The notes under the pieces are model-generated. The model saw nothing but the letters and a program-made list of their open reading frames with translations, had not been told where the DNA came from and made no database searches. This document shows positions 14,436-22,963 of a DNA stretch of 62,118 nucleotides, in pieces. Position 1 is the stretch's first letter; the number at the start of each line of letters is the position of its first letter. A program made the position numbers and the translations under genes. This DNA is from a virus: the IMG/VR virus record IMGVR_UViG_3300031902_000007, positions 1-62,118 of that record; one strand, given 5' to 3'.

Positions 14436-14583
14436 CTACGGCCGCAAGATCCACGTCGGCAAGTTTGCTGGGCAGATTATTGTAACGCCAACCCTGCTCA
14501 ATGACGGTCACGGCGACGCGATCGCGCTCAGCGATCATCAGTCCAAGTTGCTGATCCTCTATCTCCAAGAGCATCTGAAATGA
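14404..14583 (+). CDS. Small phage protein of unknown function
   Basis: A 59-residue protein (MSVQELRLEDSYGRKIHVGKFAGQIIVTPTLLND..) starting within the end of the membrane-protein gene and overlapping the next ATG (ATGA). Beta-rich start and helical end (SDHQSKLLILYLQEHL). Unknown role. Confidence 0.6.
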   Translation: MSVQELRLEDSYGRKIHVGKFAGQIIVTPTLLNDGHGDAIALSDHQSKLLILYLQEHLK

Positions 14584-14894
14584 ACGAGCTGAAGCTGAGC
14601 GACGAACAGTGGTTGGTGCTCGATCTGCTCTTGCGCGCCAAGGAGCGCGGAATCTCTCGTCTCACCAAAGAGGAATTGCTATCATCCTCGAAGCTTCCAC
14701 AGGCGGTCGCCATAAGGCTGGTATGGGCCGCGCTGACAATGCCGGCCAACTTGATTGTCTGGCACGGCAACGAGTTCTCAATCACTGATAGCGGCCTATC
14801 AGCGTTCAAGCTCAGGTTTGGACAGAAGATCAAGCCCACCGAGATCGCGGACGCTGTGATTTGTCTTCCTGGGCCCGATCATTATCGGAACTAA
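14580..14894 (+). CDS. Winged-helix-like protein, possible small-terminase candidate
   Basis: A 104-residue protein. LSDEQWLVLDLLLRAKERGISRLTKEELLSSSKLPQAVAIRLVWAAL followed by a beta-hairpin (LIVWHGNEFSITDSGLSAF) matches a winged helix. It ends four bases before the large terminase gene, the usual place for the DNA-recognition subunit, but it is shorter than most small terminases. The packaging role is inferred from position only. Confidence 0.5.
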   Translation: MNELKLSDEQWLVLDLLLRAKERGISRLTKEELLSSSKLPQAVAIRLVWAALTMPANLIVWHGNEFSITDSGLSAFKLRFGQKIKPTEIADAVICLPGPDHYRN

Positions 14895-14898
14895 CCCC

Positions 14899-16464
14899 AT
14901 GGGCGATGCAGCCATCTCGCTAGAGGCCGTCCGCCAATCTCCGCAGTACCAGGCGGCGAAGGAAAAGCTCGCCGATCGCGAGTGGCGGCTCGACAACCTC
15001 TACTGGATCAAGAACGAAGACGGCATAGCGATCCCGTTCAAGCGGAACGAGGCCCAACTTTATTACTCCAAGCGAGAATGGTACCGCGATACGATCCTGA
15101 AATCACGGAAGGTTGGGTTTTCCACCCTGATCGCGATCGAGATGCTGGACGCCTGCCTATTCGCGTCGAACACGATCGCCGGCATCATTGACAGGACAGT
15201 AGACGACGCGACGAGCAAGCTATCGCTGTGCAAGTTCGCCTATGACCGGCTACCGCAGACGCTCAAGGACGCCAACCCGCTGGTTCGGGACAATCAGAGC
15301 GAACTCGCCTGGGCGAATGGGTCCAAGATCATCGCCGGCACGTCCTACCGCGGCGACACGCCCCAATACCTATGGGTGTCGGAATATGGTATCATCAGCG
15401 CGAAGAATCCGGACGCCGCCAAGGAAATCAAGACGGGCTCGTTCAAGTCGGTGCCCAAGCGAGGGAAGATCTGGGTTGAGAGCACGCCCATGGGGACGTC
15501 GGGCGAGTTCTACGATCTGGTGAAGGCCGGCGAGCAGCTTGCGGCGACGGGCCAGCAACTGACCGAGTACGACTTCAAGCTCCACTTCTTCGGCTGGCAT
15601 CAGAAGGCCGGCAACCGTCTCCCGATCAACCTCGTACATATTCCGGCCGAGATGCGCGAGTATTTCGAGGAACTGCGGATCAAGCATGGGATCGTGACGG
15701 ACGGCCTGCAGCAGGCTTGGTACGTCAAGCAGCGGGAAATCCTGGGCCCGGACGACATCAAGTCGGAAGAACCGAGCACGATTGATGAGTGTTTCTTCGC
15801 CAGCCTTGAGGGCGCCTATTTCAAGACCGAAATGAACCAGGCGCGGCGCGACGGCCGGATCGGCAAGCCGGTCCCCTACGACGACACGCGGCCGGTCCAC
15901 ACGTTCTGGGACCTCGGCATGGACGGGAATATGGCGATCGGCTTTCTTCAGAGCGATGGCGTTCGGCACCGGGCCATAGATTTCGCCCGGGGAGAAGGTT
16001 CGGGCCTGTCCGATGGCATCCGCATTCTGAGGGAAAAGAGCACGACCAGGGGTTTCAAGTACGGCAAGCACTATGGGCCACACGATCTGCAAACGCGCGA
16101 CTGGTCGAATATGAGCGGCGTCACGGCCCAAACCCGCAAGGAGGTCGCCGCGGAGCACGGGGTAGACTTCATCGTGATCGAGCGCGTGGGCGACAAGGCC
16201 GATTCGATCGAGGCCGGGCGCCGGCTGATCAACTCGACATGGTTTTGCTCGGAGTATGCTGGTGACCTCGTGGAGTGTCTGGATAACTACAGCAAGGCCT
16301 GGAACAAAATCCTTTCCCAATGGATGGCGACGCCAGCCAAGAACGGTTTCGACCACGGCGCCGACGCTTGGCAGCAGATCGCGATGGGAATTATTCCAGA
16401 TGTAATTCACAGAAAGGACATGCTAGGCTCTGGCAAGCGCAAGGGTAGCCACTGGAGCACATAA
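14899..16464 (+). CDS. terL: Terminase large subunit
   Basis: A 521-residue packaging motor. A Walker-A-like KSRKVGFST (about 69-76) lies after the adenine-binding region, the Walker-B-like QYLWVSEYG is at 157-164, and the coupling motif IWVESTPMG at 191-199. The C-terminal RNase-H-like nuclease begins at HTFWDLGMDGN (about 335-344) and has a late acidic FDHGADAW (about 486-493). The protein pumps DNA into the prohead through the portal and cuts concatemers. The stop overlaps an HNH homing endonuclease gene. Confidence 0.95.
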   Translation: MGDAAISLEAVRQSPQYQAAKEKLADREWRLDNLYWIKNEDGIAIPFKRNEAQLYYSKREWYRDTILKSRKVGFSTLIAIEMLDACLFASNTIAGIIDRTVDDATSKLSLCKFAYDRLPQTLKDANPLVRDNQSELAWANGSKIIAGTSYRGDTPQYLWVSEYGIISAKNPDAAKEIKTGSFKSVPKRGKIWVESTPMGTSGEFYDLVKAGEQLAATGQQLTEYDFKLHFFGWHQKAGNRLPINLVHIPAEMREYFEELRIKHGIVTDGLQQAWYVKQREILGPDDIKSEEPSTIDECFFASLEGAYFKTEMNQARRDGRIGKPVPYDDTRPVHTFWDLGMDGNMAIGFLQSDGVRHRAIDFARGEGSGLSDGIRILREKSTTRGFKYGKHYGPHDLQTRDWSNMSGVTAQTRKEVAAEHGVDFIVIERVGDKADSIEAGRRLINSTWFCSEYAGDLVECLDNYSKAWNKILSQWMATPAKNGFDHGADAWQQIAMGIIPDVIHRKDMLGSGKRKGSHWST

Positions 16465-17105
16465 TGCCTGGACGAATTGAAATGCTTGGTCTCAAAGTTG
16501 GGAGGCTTATAGTTATTGAGGCTGGGCCTAAAAATGAAGCTGGCAATCTATCGTGGGTATGCCGATGTGAATGCGGATCTGAAACGACTGTGCGGGGCCA
16601 GTTGCTTCGCGCTGGTGTGACCAAATCTTGTGGATGTTTAGCGATTGAGAAGAGCAAGCTTCGCATTACGCATGGCCAATCGCGCTGCGGCAGTCACTCT
16701 CCCGAATATCGATCTTGGCGGGCGATGCGTAAGCGCTGCGAAAATCCAAATTACCCTCAATTTCATCTCTATGGTGGGAGAGGCATCGGGGTTTGCGAGC
16801 GATGGCGTAAATTCCAGAATTTCTTGGCCGATATGGGCAAGCAGCCATCTCCCGCGCATTCCTCGATCGACCGATGGCCTGATAACGACGGCAATTATGA
16901 GCCGGGTAATTGTCGGTGGGCGAGCAAAGAGCAGCAGGGTAGAAATAAGAGCAATAACAGGATGGTATCCTTTAAGGGTAGAGAGATGACGTTCATTGAG
17001 GCGACAGAACTTGCTGGGTTGCCATGCGAAACCGTTAGAAAGCGCATAGATAAATATGGATGGACCGTAGCAAGAGCGCTTACTCAGCCGGTTCGTGGTA
17101 GCTGA
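16464..17105 (+). CDS. HNH homing endonuclease (free-standing)
   Basis: A 213-residue protein. It has an N-terminal zinc-ribbon-like part (CRCECGSET.., KSCGCLAIEKS), then the homing pattern SPEYRSWRAMRKRCENPNY, LYGGRGIGVCERW, SIDRWPDNDGNYEPGNCRWA and EQQGRN, and finally a DNA-binding repeat (FIEATELAGLPCETVRKRI). The gene is clearly lower in GC than the terminase before it. It is a selfish element inserted exactly after the terminase stop; such nucleases cut alleles lacking the insertion. Confidence 0.88.
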   Translation: MPGRIEMLGLKVGRLIVIEAGPKNEAGNLSWVCRCECGSETTVRGQLLRAGVTKSCGCLAIEKSKLRITHGQSRCGSHSPEYRSWRAMRKRCENPNYPQFHLYGGRGIGVCERWRKFQNFLADMGKQPSPAHSSIDRWPDNDGNYEPGNCRWASKEQQGRNKSNNRMVSFKGREMTFIEATELAGLPCETVRKRIDKYGWTVARALTQPVRGS

Positions 17106-17125
17106 TGGCCAAGGATATCTGACGA

Positions 17126-17305
17126 ATGAGCGAATCCCGCTACCGCAAGCTTCATGCCCGGATGGTCCGCGAGAAGGCAGAGCGGGATGCTGAGGCGCTC
17201 GGGGCTGAGGAATGCCGGCGGCTGCTGGCGGAATGGGCGGCACAGCCCGGGCGGACCAAGGAAGAGATCGACATGCTCAACGCGGCCAACAAGATGGATT
17301 CGTGA
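17126..17305 (+). CDS. Small helical phage protein
   Basis: A 59-residue protein (MSESRYRKLHARMVREKAERDAEALGAEECRRLLAEW..) starting 20 bases after the HNH gene. TGATG coupling to the next gene supports it. It is highly charged and helical; function unknown. Confidence 0.6.
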   Translation: MSESRYRKLHARMVREKAERDAEALGAEECRRLLAEWAAQPGRTKEEIDMLNAANKMDS

Positions 17306-17547
17306 TGATGGGCACCAAGGAACTCCGGGAAACCTTCAACTCGGTCACCGGCCCGCTGGCGACTTGTACCGCGGCGAGGCTGACCTATGAGCGGCCGGAC
17401 GGAAAAGAGGTGCAAATCCTGACATTTGAGGGCATATTGCCTGACGGGATGCCGTTTTCGATCCGATCTGAGCCGATCCCGCCGCGCGGCGTGGTTGAGT
17501 TGGCGGCTCGGGAGACGGCGCAGAGGCTCTTGGAGCAGAAGCGGTGA
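17305..17547 (+). CDS. Small phage protein of unknown function
   Basis: An 80-residue protein (MMGTKELRETFNSVTGPLATCTAARLTYERPDGKEVQI..), beta-rich with a helical end. It has two adjacent ATGs at 17305 and 17308; the first overlaps the preceding stop. Confidence 0.6.
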   Translation: MMGTKELRETFNSVTGPLATCTAARLTYERPDGKEVQILTFEGILPDGMPFSIRSEPIPPRGVVELAARETAQRLLEQKR

Positions 17548-17645
17548 TTAGCTGCTCACATTGGGGTGTGTTTTGGCTTCAGTGCCCAGATTGGCCGCCG
17601 TCGGCGGTTAATGATTGGGCTCGCAAAATGATGATTGGAGCTTAA
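17544..17645 (+). CDS. Possible 33-residue ORF
   Basis: The GTG at 17544 overlaps the preceding stop and leads to 33 Trp-rich residues (MISCSHWGVFWLQCPDWPP..) ending just before the next ribosome site. Only position and overlap support it; otherwise 17548-17647 is a short gap. Confidence 0.3.
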   Translation: MISCSHWGVFWLQCPDWPPSAVNDWARKMMIGA

Positions 17646-17647
17646 TT

Positions 17648-17827
17648 ATGAGCCTTTTTGCAAGCCGAGGACTTGCTAAGGAGCCTATCCCACCTGATGA
17701 AAATGATGTGCTGGTCAACGAGATCAGGGACGGTTATCCCTTCGGCCAGGAAGCTGTTGGGCTCCGAGCATTTATCCGCGTCGCGGTTTATGTGGTTCTG
17801 GAAATGAAGAAGAGGGGCCTGATATGA
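17648..17827 (+). CDS. Small phage protein of unknown function
   Basis: The ATG at 17648 follows ttggagc. 59 residues (MSLFASRGLAKEPIPPDENDVLVNEIRDGYPFG..), with a C-terminal weakly hydrophobic helix (AFIRVAVYVVLEMKKRG). ATGA overlap to the secreted-protein gene. Confidence 0.55.
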   Translation: MSLFASRGLAKEPIPPDENDVLVNEIRDGYPFGQEAVGLRAFIRVAVYVVLEMKKRGLI

Positions 17828-18207
17828 ATCGACTGTTACTGGCGGCTGCGGCCGTTCTCGCGCTGGCCTCTCCGGCCGCGGCGCAGATTTCATCGTCTAC
17901 GACGGCCTTGGCGGCCAATCAGGTCATCAAGGCAGGTCCAGGCGGGCTCTGGAGCTTTCAGGTCTCCGCAATTGGTCTTGTCGGTGCTGCATGGTACGTC
18001 ATGATATTCGACGCTACGGCAGCTCCTGCCGATGGGGCGGTCACGCCGCGCAAGTGTTATGTGGTCGCGTCAGGAACTCCCGGTCTTTCCATCAACTTTG
18101 ATGCGCCCGTGGTGTTTGGGACGGGCATCACGATCAGCGTCTCGACGACCGGGTGTTTCACCAAGACCGCGTCGACCAGCGCCTTCATCTCCGGCGATTT
18201 CCAATAG
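17824..18207 (+). CDS. Predicted secreted protein, unknown function
   Basis: A 127-residue protein with a textbook Sec signal (MNRLLLAAAAVLALASPAAA, cleavage before QISS) and a beta-rich, low-charge mature domain with two Cys. Its place in the head module suggests a virion-surface or periplasmic accessory protein. It is one of several signal-bearing genes in the virion module. Confidence 0.65.
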   Translation: MNRLLLAAAAVLALASPAAAQISSSTTALAANQVIKAGPGGLWSFQVSAIGLVGAAWYVMIFDATAAPADGAVTPRKCYVVASGTPGLSINFDAPVVFGTGITISVSTTGCFTKTASTSAFISGDFQ

Positions 18208-18237
18208 GAGGCTCCCATCTCTCATCTTCTCGCGTCC

Positions 18238-18699
18238 GTGAATCCTGAAGCTGTTGCCCTGATCCATCCTGAGGCGGCCAAGCCGCGGCTGCCCGGGGTC
18301 GGCGAAATCGTTGTCTACCATATGCGCCCGGGCCACGGCCGGAACGGAAAGACGTTCTTCCCGGCGATCGTGCAGGGGCAAGGTGACCGCGGCACGTTGA
18401 TGTTGACGGTGATCATCGACGCTGGCGACTTCAACGACGAATCTCTTGTCGAGGAGCGCCGGGTCGGGACCGAGTTTCACTGCTGGGAGCGGGTTGATCG
18501 GCCGTTTGCGGCGCCTTCTGAGATTGTTGATGTCGAGGCGCGCGATCGGCTGATGGACTTGGAGGCGGCGGTATTCGGCGAGTTCGCCCGGCCTCCGGTT
18601 TCGCTCGCGGCGATCTTGGCTGATTTCGAGCAGCGCCTTTCCTCTCTCAAGACCGAGAGCGCGGATCTGTTGGCCAAGCTGAGGAAGATGGGCAAATGA
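18238..18699 (+). CDS. Phage protein of unknown function with ambiguous start
   Basis: From the GTG at 18238 the product is 153 residues (VNPEAVALIHPEAAKPRLPGVGEIVVYHMRPGHGR.., ending in a coiled coil). A strong ribosome site AGGAGG (18206-18211) instead points to ATC at 18217, which would add ISHLLAS in frame. The C-terminal helix (LADFEQRLSSLKTESADLLAKLRKM) suggests oligomerisation. Function unknown. Confidence 0.6.
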   Translation: MNPEAVALIHPEAAKPRLPGVGEIVVYHMRPGHGRNGKTFFPAIVQGQGDRGTLMLTVIIDAGDFNDESLVEERRVGTEFHCWERVDRPFAAPSEIVDVEARDRLMDLEAAVFGEFARPPVSLAAILADFEQRLSSLKTESADLLAKLRKMGK

Positions 18700-18899
18700 C
18701 ATTCCCCCGGGACTACACGCTGGCCGAGATCGACGCGATGCGGGACGCTTTGGTGAGCCGATTGACAGTCGAAGGCAACTTCCCGACTGCTACGTATATT
18801 GAAGAACGCCTCCGCACCTACATGATGGCTGGGGTCACCTTGGCCGATCTGCGCGGCGGGGTGGTGAAAGAGCCGGACATGTTCGGGGATGAGGGCTGA
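18696..18899 (+). CDS. Small phage protein of unknown function
   Basis: A 67-residue protein (MTFPRDYTLAEIDAMRDALVSRLTVEGNFPTATYIEERLRTYM..) coupled by ATGA and followed closely by the portal gene. Helical; unknown role. Confidence 0.6.
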   Translation: MTFPRDYTLAEIDAMRDALVSRLTVEGNFPTATYIEERLRTYMMAGVTLADLRGGVVKEPDMFGDEG

Positions 18900-18902
18900 T
18901 AC

Positions 18903-21299
18903 ATGGCGGGTCGCGGCGAGGTCTTGGACGACGTAGAATACTCCGACGTGACCCAGCCGGACGCGGACGACTTCTTTACGAAGGACGGCACGAGCATCGA
19001 CAAGGACGATGACGACTGGAACTCGGAAAGCGACACGGCGACCGACGCCGACGATATCCAGGCTCGCCCAGTCTCCTCGCTCGGCCCGAAGGATCAATTC
19101 GCTATCTTGCAGCGCTGGTGGTATTCGGACGCGGACGCCTCGGCCACATGGCGCTCACAGGCAACGGACGACCTTGGGTTTATTGCCGGCGAGCAGTTGA
19201 CCGATGAGGACAAGGCGATCTTGGACGCGGCCCAGCGCCCGCACGTCGTGTTCAATCGCGTCCTGACGATCATCAAGGCCATCGCCGGCATGGAGATCAA
19301 CGGCCGGCACGAGATCGTATTCCTCCCAGAAGAGAACGACGACACGGTGACCAGCGAGGTTCTGTCTGGCGCTTCGAAATGGATGGGCCAGCGCTGCGAC
19401 GCGGAGGACGAGCAGAGCGAGGCGTTCCAGCAGTGCTGCATTACCGGAGTGGGGACGACGGAAAGCCGGTGGAGCTATAAGAAGAGTTCTAAGGGTGAGT
19501 ACATCGAGGAGATGTTCGATTGCCGGGAACTGTTCTGGGACCGGACCACGAAGAAAAAGAACATGGTGGACTCGCGGCGTAGGGCCAGAGTCCGCCGGAT
19601 GCCTCTTTCCGACGCGCTCCAGATGTTTCCCGGCAAGTCTCGCCGGCAACTCGATGCGAGCTGGGCCGATGCCGGGATCTATTACGACACCGGGCCGCGG
19701 TCGATCGAAGAGAAGCGCATTCGCGACGGCAAAAACTCGTATCTCGATTGGGACGACACCAACGAGGTTACGATCGTCTGCATGCAGTGGATCGAGAACG
19801 AGCCTTACTGGCTGGTCGCGGATGAGCAGACCCAGACCAAGGTCGAGATGACGGCGCGGGAATTTCGGCTTCTGAAGCGGCTGCGGAAGATGCAGGGCAA
19901 AGAGCCGCTGGACGGCGTCAGGATGACGCGCGAGGTGTTCAAGCAGGCCTTCCTTGGAAATGAGGTGCTTGGGCCAGTGAGCAAAGCGCCGCTCGGAAAT
20001 CAGTTTTCTTGGGCCGTGATCACGGGCGAGTTCGACGCCAAGAAGCGGCAATGGTACGGACTGACCCGGGTTGTTCGCGATCCGCAGATGTGGGCCAACA
20101 AGTTCATGGCTCAGGTCATGCACATCATGAATACGACGGCGAAGGGCGGCATCCTAGCCGAGCGCGATGCCTTCGACGACGAGCTTGAGGCGGAAGAGGG
20201 GTATGCTCTCCCCGATCAGATCACATGGCTCAAGAACGGCGCGCTGAGCGGGCATGCCCCGAAGCTGATGCCGAAACCTGGTGCCGGCGATGCGTCGGCC
20301 TATGTCGCGCTCCTGCAATATGCGGTGCAGGCTATCCCGCAGGTGACCGGGGTCAACTTCGAGCTGCTCGGACAGCAGGACGTGCAGAACCCGGGCGTGG
20401 TCGAGGCGATGCGCAAGCAGGCCGGCATGACGGTGCTTGCCACGATGTTCGATGCACTGCGGCGATATCGCAAGCTGCTGGGCCGGATCAGGCTGTGGGT
20501 CATCCAGAACCGGCTGAGCGATGGCCGTATCATCCGGATCGTCGGGCAGCAGTATACCGGTGCGGTGCGACTGGCCAAGGATCAGGTTGCCGGCGAATAT
20601 GACGTGGCGGTGGATGACGCGCCGACCTCGCCGAACCAGAAGGAAGCGAATTGGGCGATCATCGCTCAGGTCCTCCCGATGTTCAAAGACCAGCTTGTCC
20701 AGAATCCTGATTTGCTGGTGATGTGCCTCGAATATTCGCCGCTGCCGAGCCCGCTGATTGCCGGGTTCAAGCGAATCATGGCGCAAAAGACCAATGATCC
20801 GCAGGCGCAGAAGGACCAGCAGCAGGCGAAGGAATTGGCCGTCGCGAAGCTGTTGGCCGAGATCAGCAAGGACGATTCGATTGCGAACATGAACAACGCC
20901 AAGGCCGGGTCACAGCAGGGGACCGCGGCTTATGACTTGGCGATTGCTCAGAACATGCAGCATGACAATGCACTGCAGCGCGGTAAGCTCCTGATCGACG
21001 CCAAGAAAGCCGACGCGGATACGGTGCTGACGCATGCCAAGGCGGCTCGGGAGCTCGCTGGTATCCACCATGATGCGAGCGGTGCGGCGAACGATCGGGC
21101 CGGAACGGCGATTGATGCACTGAATGCGCGGACCAAGCACATCGAGGCGCAAGACAACATGCACACGAACCGGGTCGGCGCGCTGGCCGGTGCGCACCAT
21201 GATCTGGCCGCGGCGTTTCAGAAGCGGGTGGCCGGGATGATGCAGGCAAGGATGCCGATCGTGGACCCGAATCAGCAGCTGGGATCTGGCAATGGGTGA
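18903..21299 (+). CDS. Portal protein, P22-like
   Basis: A 798-residue protein with a very acidic N terminus followed by the P22-type podovirus portal layout: RWWYSDADASATWRSQATDDLGFIAGEQ, VFNRVLTIIKAIAGME, GASKWM.., GITGVG-like segments, DCRELFWD and PQVTGVNFELLGQQD. A long helical barrel and tail end the protein. Twelve copies form the vertex channel through which the terminase pumps DNA. It is the right size for P22-like portals and lies in the expected order after terL. Confidence 0.88.
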   Translation: MAGRGEVLDDVEYSDVTQPDADDFFTKDGTSIDKDDDDWNSESDTATDADDIQARPVSSLGPKDQFAILQRWWYSDADASATWRSQATDDLGFIAGEQLTDEDKAILDAAQRPHVVFNRVLTIIKAIAGMEINGRHEIVFLPEENDDTVTSEVLSGASKWMGQRCDAEDEQSEAFQQCCITGVGTTESRWSYKKSSKGEYIEEMFDCRELFWDRTTKKKNMVDSRRRARVRRMPLSDALQMFPGKSRRQLDASWADAGIYYDTGPRSIEEKRIRDGKNSYLDWDDTNEVTIVCMQWIENEPYWLVADEQTQTKVEMTAREFRLLKRLRKMQGKEPLDGVRMTREVFKQAFLGNEVLGPVSKAPLGNQFSWAVITGEFDAKKRQWYGLTRVVRDPQMWANKFMAQVMHIMNTTAKGGILAERDAFDDELEAEEGYALPDQITWLKNGALSGHAPKLMPKPGAGDASAYVALLQYAVQAIPQVTGVNFELLGQQDVQNPGVVEAMRKQAGMTVLATMFDALRRYRKLLGRIRLWVIQNRLSDGRIIRIVGQQYTGAVRLAKDQVAGEYDVAVDDAPTSPNQKEANWAIIAQVLPMFKDQLVQNPDLLVMCLEYSPLPSPLIAGFKRIMAQKTNDPQAQKDQQQAKELAVAKLLAEISKDDSIANMNNAKAGSQQGTAAYDLAIAQNMQHDNALQRGKLLIDAKKADADTVLTHAKAARELAGIHHDASGAANDRAGTAIDALNARTKHIEAQDNMHTNRVGALAGAHHDLAAAFQKRVAGMMQARMPIVDPNQQLGSGNG

Positions 21300-21480
21300 A
21301 CATGATCGATATCAAACGAGGCTTCGCAGCGCTGGTTTTAAAGAAGATGAGCCAATCGATGTGGATGCCTTATGGTTCGGTTCTACGGGAGTATGGGATA
21401 CCGTAGATAAATGCTGGGTGAGGCGTGTTCCAGATGGAAGGTGGGAGATGGAGCAAGTGAATAGGCCACCGCAAGAATGA
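21292..21480 (+). CDS. Small phage protein of unknown function
   Basis: A 62-residue protein (MGEHDRYQTRLRSAGFKEDEPIDVDALWFGSTGVWDTVDKCWVRR..), starting inside the portal gene end and overlapping the next ATG. AT-richer than the portal. Unknown role. Confidence 0.55.
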   Translation: MGEHDRYQTRLRSAGFKEDEPIDVDALWFGSTGVWDTVDKCWVRRVPDGRWEMEQVNRPPQE

Positions 21481-21857
21481 TCCATCCTCATTCCGCACTG
21501 CTGCGCCACGCGCAAGACTTCTTTCGCTCCGACCTCTTGGGGCTCTACAGCTGGGATCGAGTGCAGATCACCAGCCCTGAGCTCGCCCCTCCGATCGCGG
21601 CGGAAGCCTCGTTGCGGGACCGGCGGGCGGCGCGAGACCGGCGCGAGGGGCGGTATCTCGGACAGGCGCGGCTGATCTTCGGCAATTGGGAAATCCTGAT
21701 CTACTCGCCGAACGAGAGGCCGCCTCTCGGGGAAGTCGTGCTGCGGCCGAATGAGATCGGCGGCGCGGTGCTGGTGTCGGGCCCGATCGACGCCGCGACA
21801 TGGGCCGAGATCGGGCAGAAGATCAGGAAAGAGGCCAAGATGAGGTTTTTGGGCTGA
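21477..21857 (+). CDS. Phage protein of unknown function
   Basis: A 126-residue protein (MIHPHSALLRHAQDFFRSDLLGLYSWDRVQI..). Arg-rich middle (DRRAARDRREGRYLGQARLIFGN) and acidic-neutral end. It is coupled to both neighbours by overlaps. No family is recognised. Confidence 0.55.
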   Translation: MIHPHSALLRHAQDFFRSDLLGLYSWDRVQITSPELAPPIAAEASLRDRRAARDRREGRYLGQARLIFGNWEILIYSPNERPPLGEVVLRPNEIGGAVLVSGPIDAATWAEIGQKIRKEAKMRFLG

Positions 21858-22963
21858 TGTTCTGGCTCGGCCTCCTCCTGCCGCTCGCATTCATTCCCGG
21901 CTACACCGGGGTATCGATCCCTACGCAATGGGCGGTGCTATCGGTGGCGCTGCTGCCGGCGCTGTGGCACCATTCCGACCTGAGGGCCGTCCACTGGCTC
22001 GGGTTGGCGTTCCTGGGGTTCGCTGCGGTCAGCCTATTGTGGTCGCCGGATTTCGGGTTCGGCCTCTGGATTGCTGCGATCTGGGGCCTATCGTTCTGGT
22101 ACGGCTGGACGTCATATGGCTTTCTACCGCTGTGGAAGGGGCTCGCGGTCGGGCTCTGGATCAATTCCGCCGTCGCGATATTCCAAGCCATGGGCTATGC
22201 GCCGGTGCTGATCAACGGCCCGATGCCGGCCGGGCTGATGTTCAATTCCGCGGTGCTGTCGGCCTGTGGCGCGCTGGTCGCGGTGGCCCTGATCTGCCAT
22301 GCCCAATGGCACTATCTGCCGGGGCTTTATCCGGCCCTGTGGCTGGGACACTCCCGCGGCGCATGGGCCGTGATTATGCTGGCCGTCGTCGCGAAATACC
22401 TGCATTGGTCGGCCGCGGTCGGCCTGATGGCGGTCGGCGGGGTGGTGCTCTATCTCGACCATGGACAATCGGATTTCGTCCGGCTGCAATTCTGGGATAT
22501 GGCGCTGCACAACCTCACATGGTTCGGGAACGGGGCGGGATCGTTCAATTCGATCTATACGTGGTATAACGGGGCCGCGTTCCACCCGGAGAACGTCCAC
22601 AATGACTACCTCCAGCTTATTTACGAATTTGGCGTCGTCGGGCTGGTGCCGATCGGGATTGTCTTGGCTGCGCTCATGGGGACCAAAGCCAAGGACTGGC
22701 CGGTCCTCTTCGCCTTCGGAGCGACGGGGTTGTTTTACTTCCCGCTCTGGACCGCGATACCGTCATTCATGGGCTGCGCTGTTGCGGGCCATATTCTGCG
22801 CTATTATGGTCCTGACTTCAGTGTGTTGCGTCGCTGGGGATCTTATCTCGTACCGCGGGGCGATGACTGGGAATGGATCACTTGTGCGGCTTGGGGCCGC
22901 GATATTCCCGATTTCGAGGGAATTACGGACAAGGCAATGAAGGAAAAGGCATCACATGGTTAA
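21857..22963 (+). CDS. O-antigen ligase/polymerase-like membrane protein (Wzy_C type)
   Basis: A 368-residue polytopic membrane protein with about ten hydrophobic spans. It keeps the family landmarks in order: GHSRGAW (about 164-170), FWDMALHNLTWFGNGAGSF (212-230) and the periplasmic VHNDYLQLIYEFGVVGLVPI (247-266). Wzy_C enzymes polymerise O-antigen or ligate it to lipid A core in the inner membrane. In a phage this suggests alteration of host surface sugars, either for superinfection exclusion or to aid release. It is unusual to find it between the portal and scaffold genes, coupled by TGATG. Confidence 0.8.
   Translation: MFWLGLLLPLAFIPGYTGVSIPTQWAVLSVALLPALWHHSDLRAVHWLGLAFLGFAAVSLLWSPDFGFGLWIAAIWGLSFWYGWTSYGFLPLWKGLAVGLWINSAVAIFQAMGYAPVLINGPMPAGLMFNSAVLSACGALVAVALICHAQWHYLPGLYPALWLGHSRGAWAVIMLAVVAKYLHWSAAVGLMAVGGVVLYLDHGQSDFVRLQFWDMALHNLTWFGNGAGSFNSIYTWYNGAAFHPENVHNDYLQLIYEFGVVGLVPIGIVLAALMGTKAKDWPVLFAFGATGLFYFPLWTAIPSFMGCAVAGHILRYYGPDFSVLRRWGSYLVPRGDDWEWITCAAWGRDIPDFEGITDKAMKEKASHG

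Noticed and set aside
15370-16410. 346-residue reverse frame opposite the terminase gene
   Set aside because: Antisense shadow of a well-identified gene in GC-rich DNA; no ribosome site and no recognisable motif.
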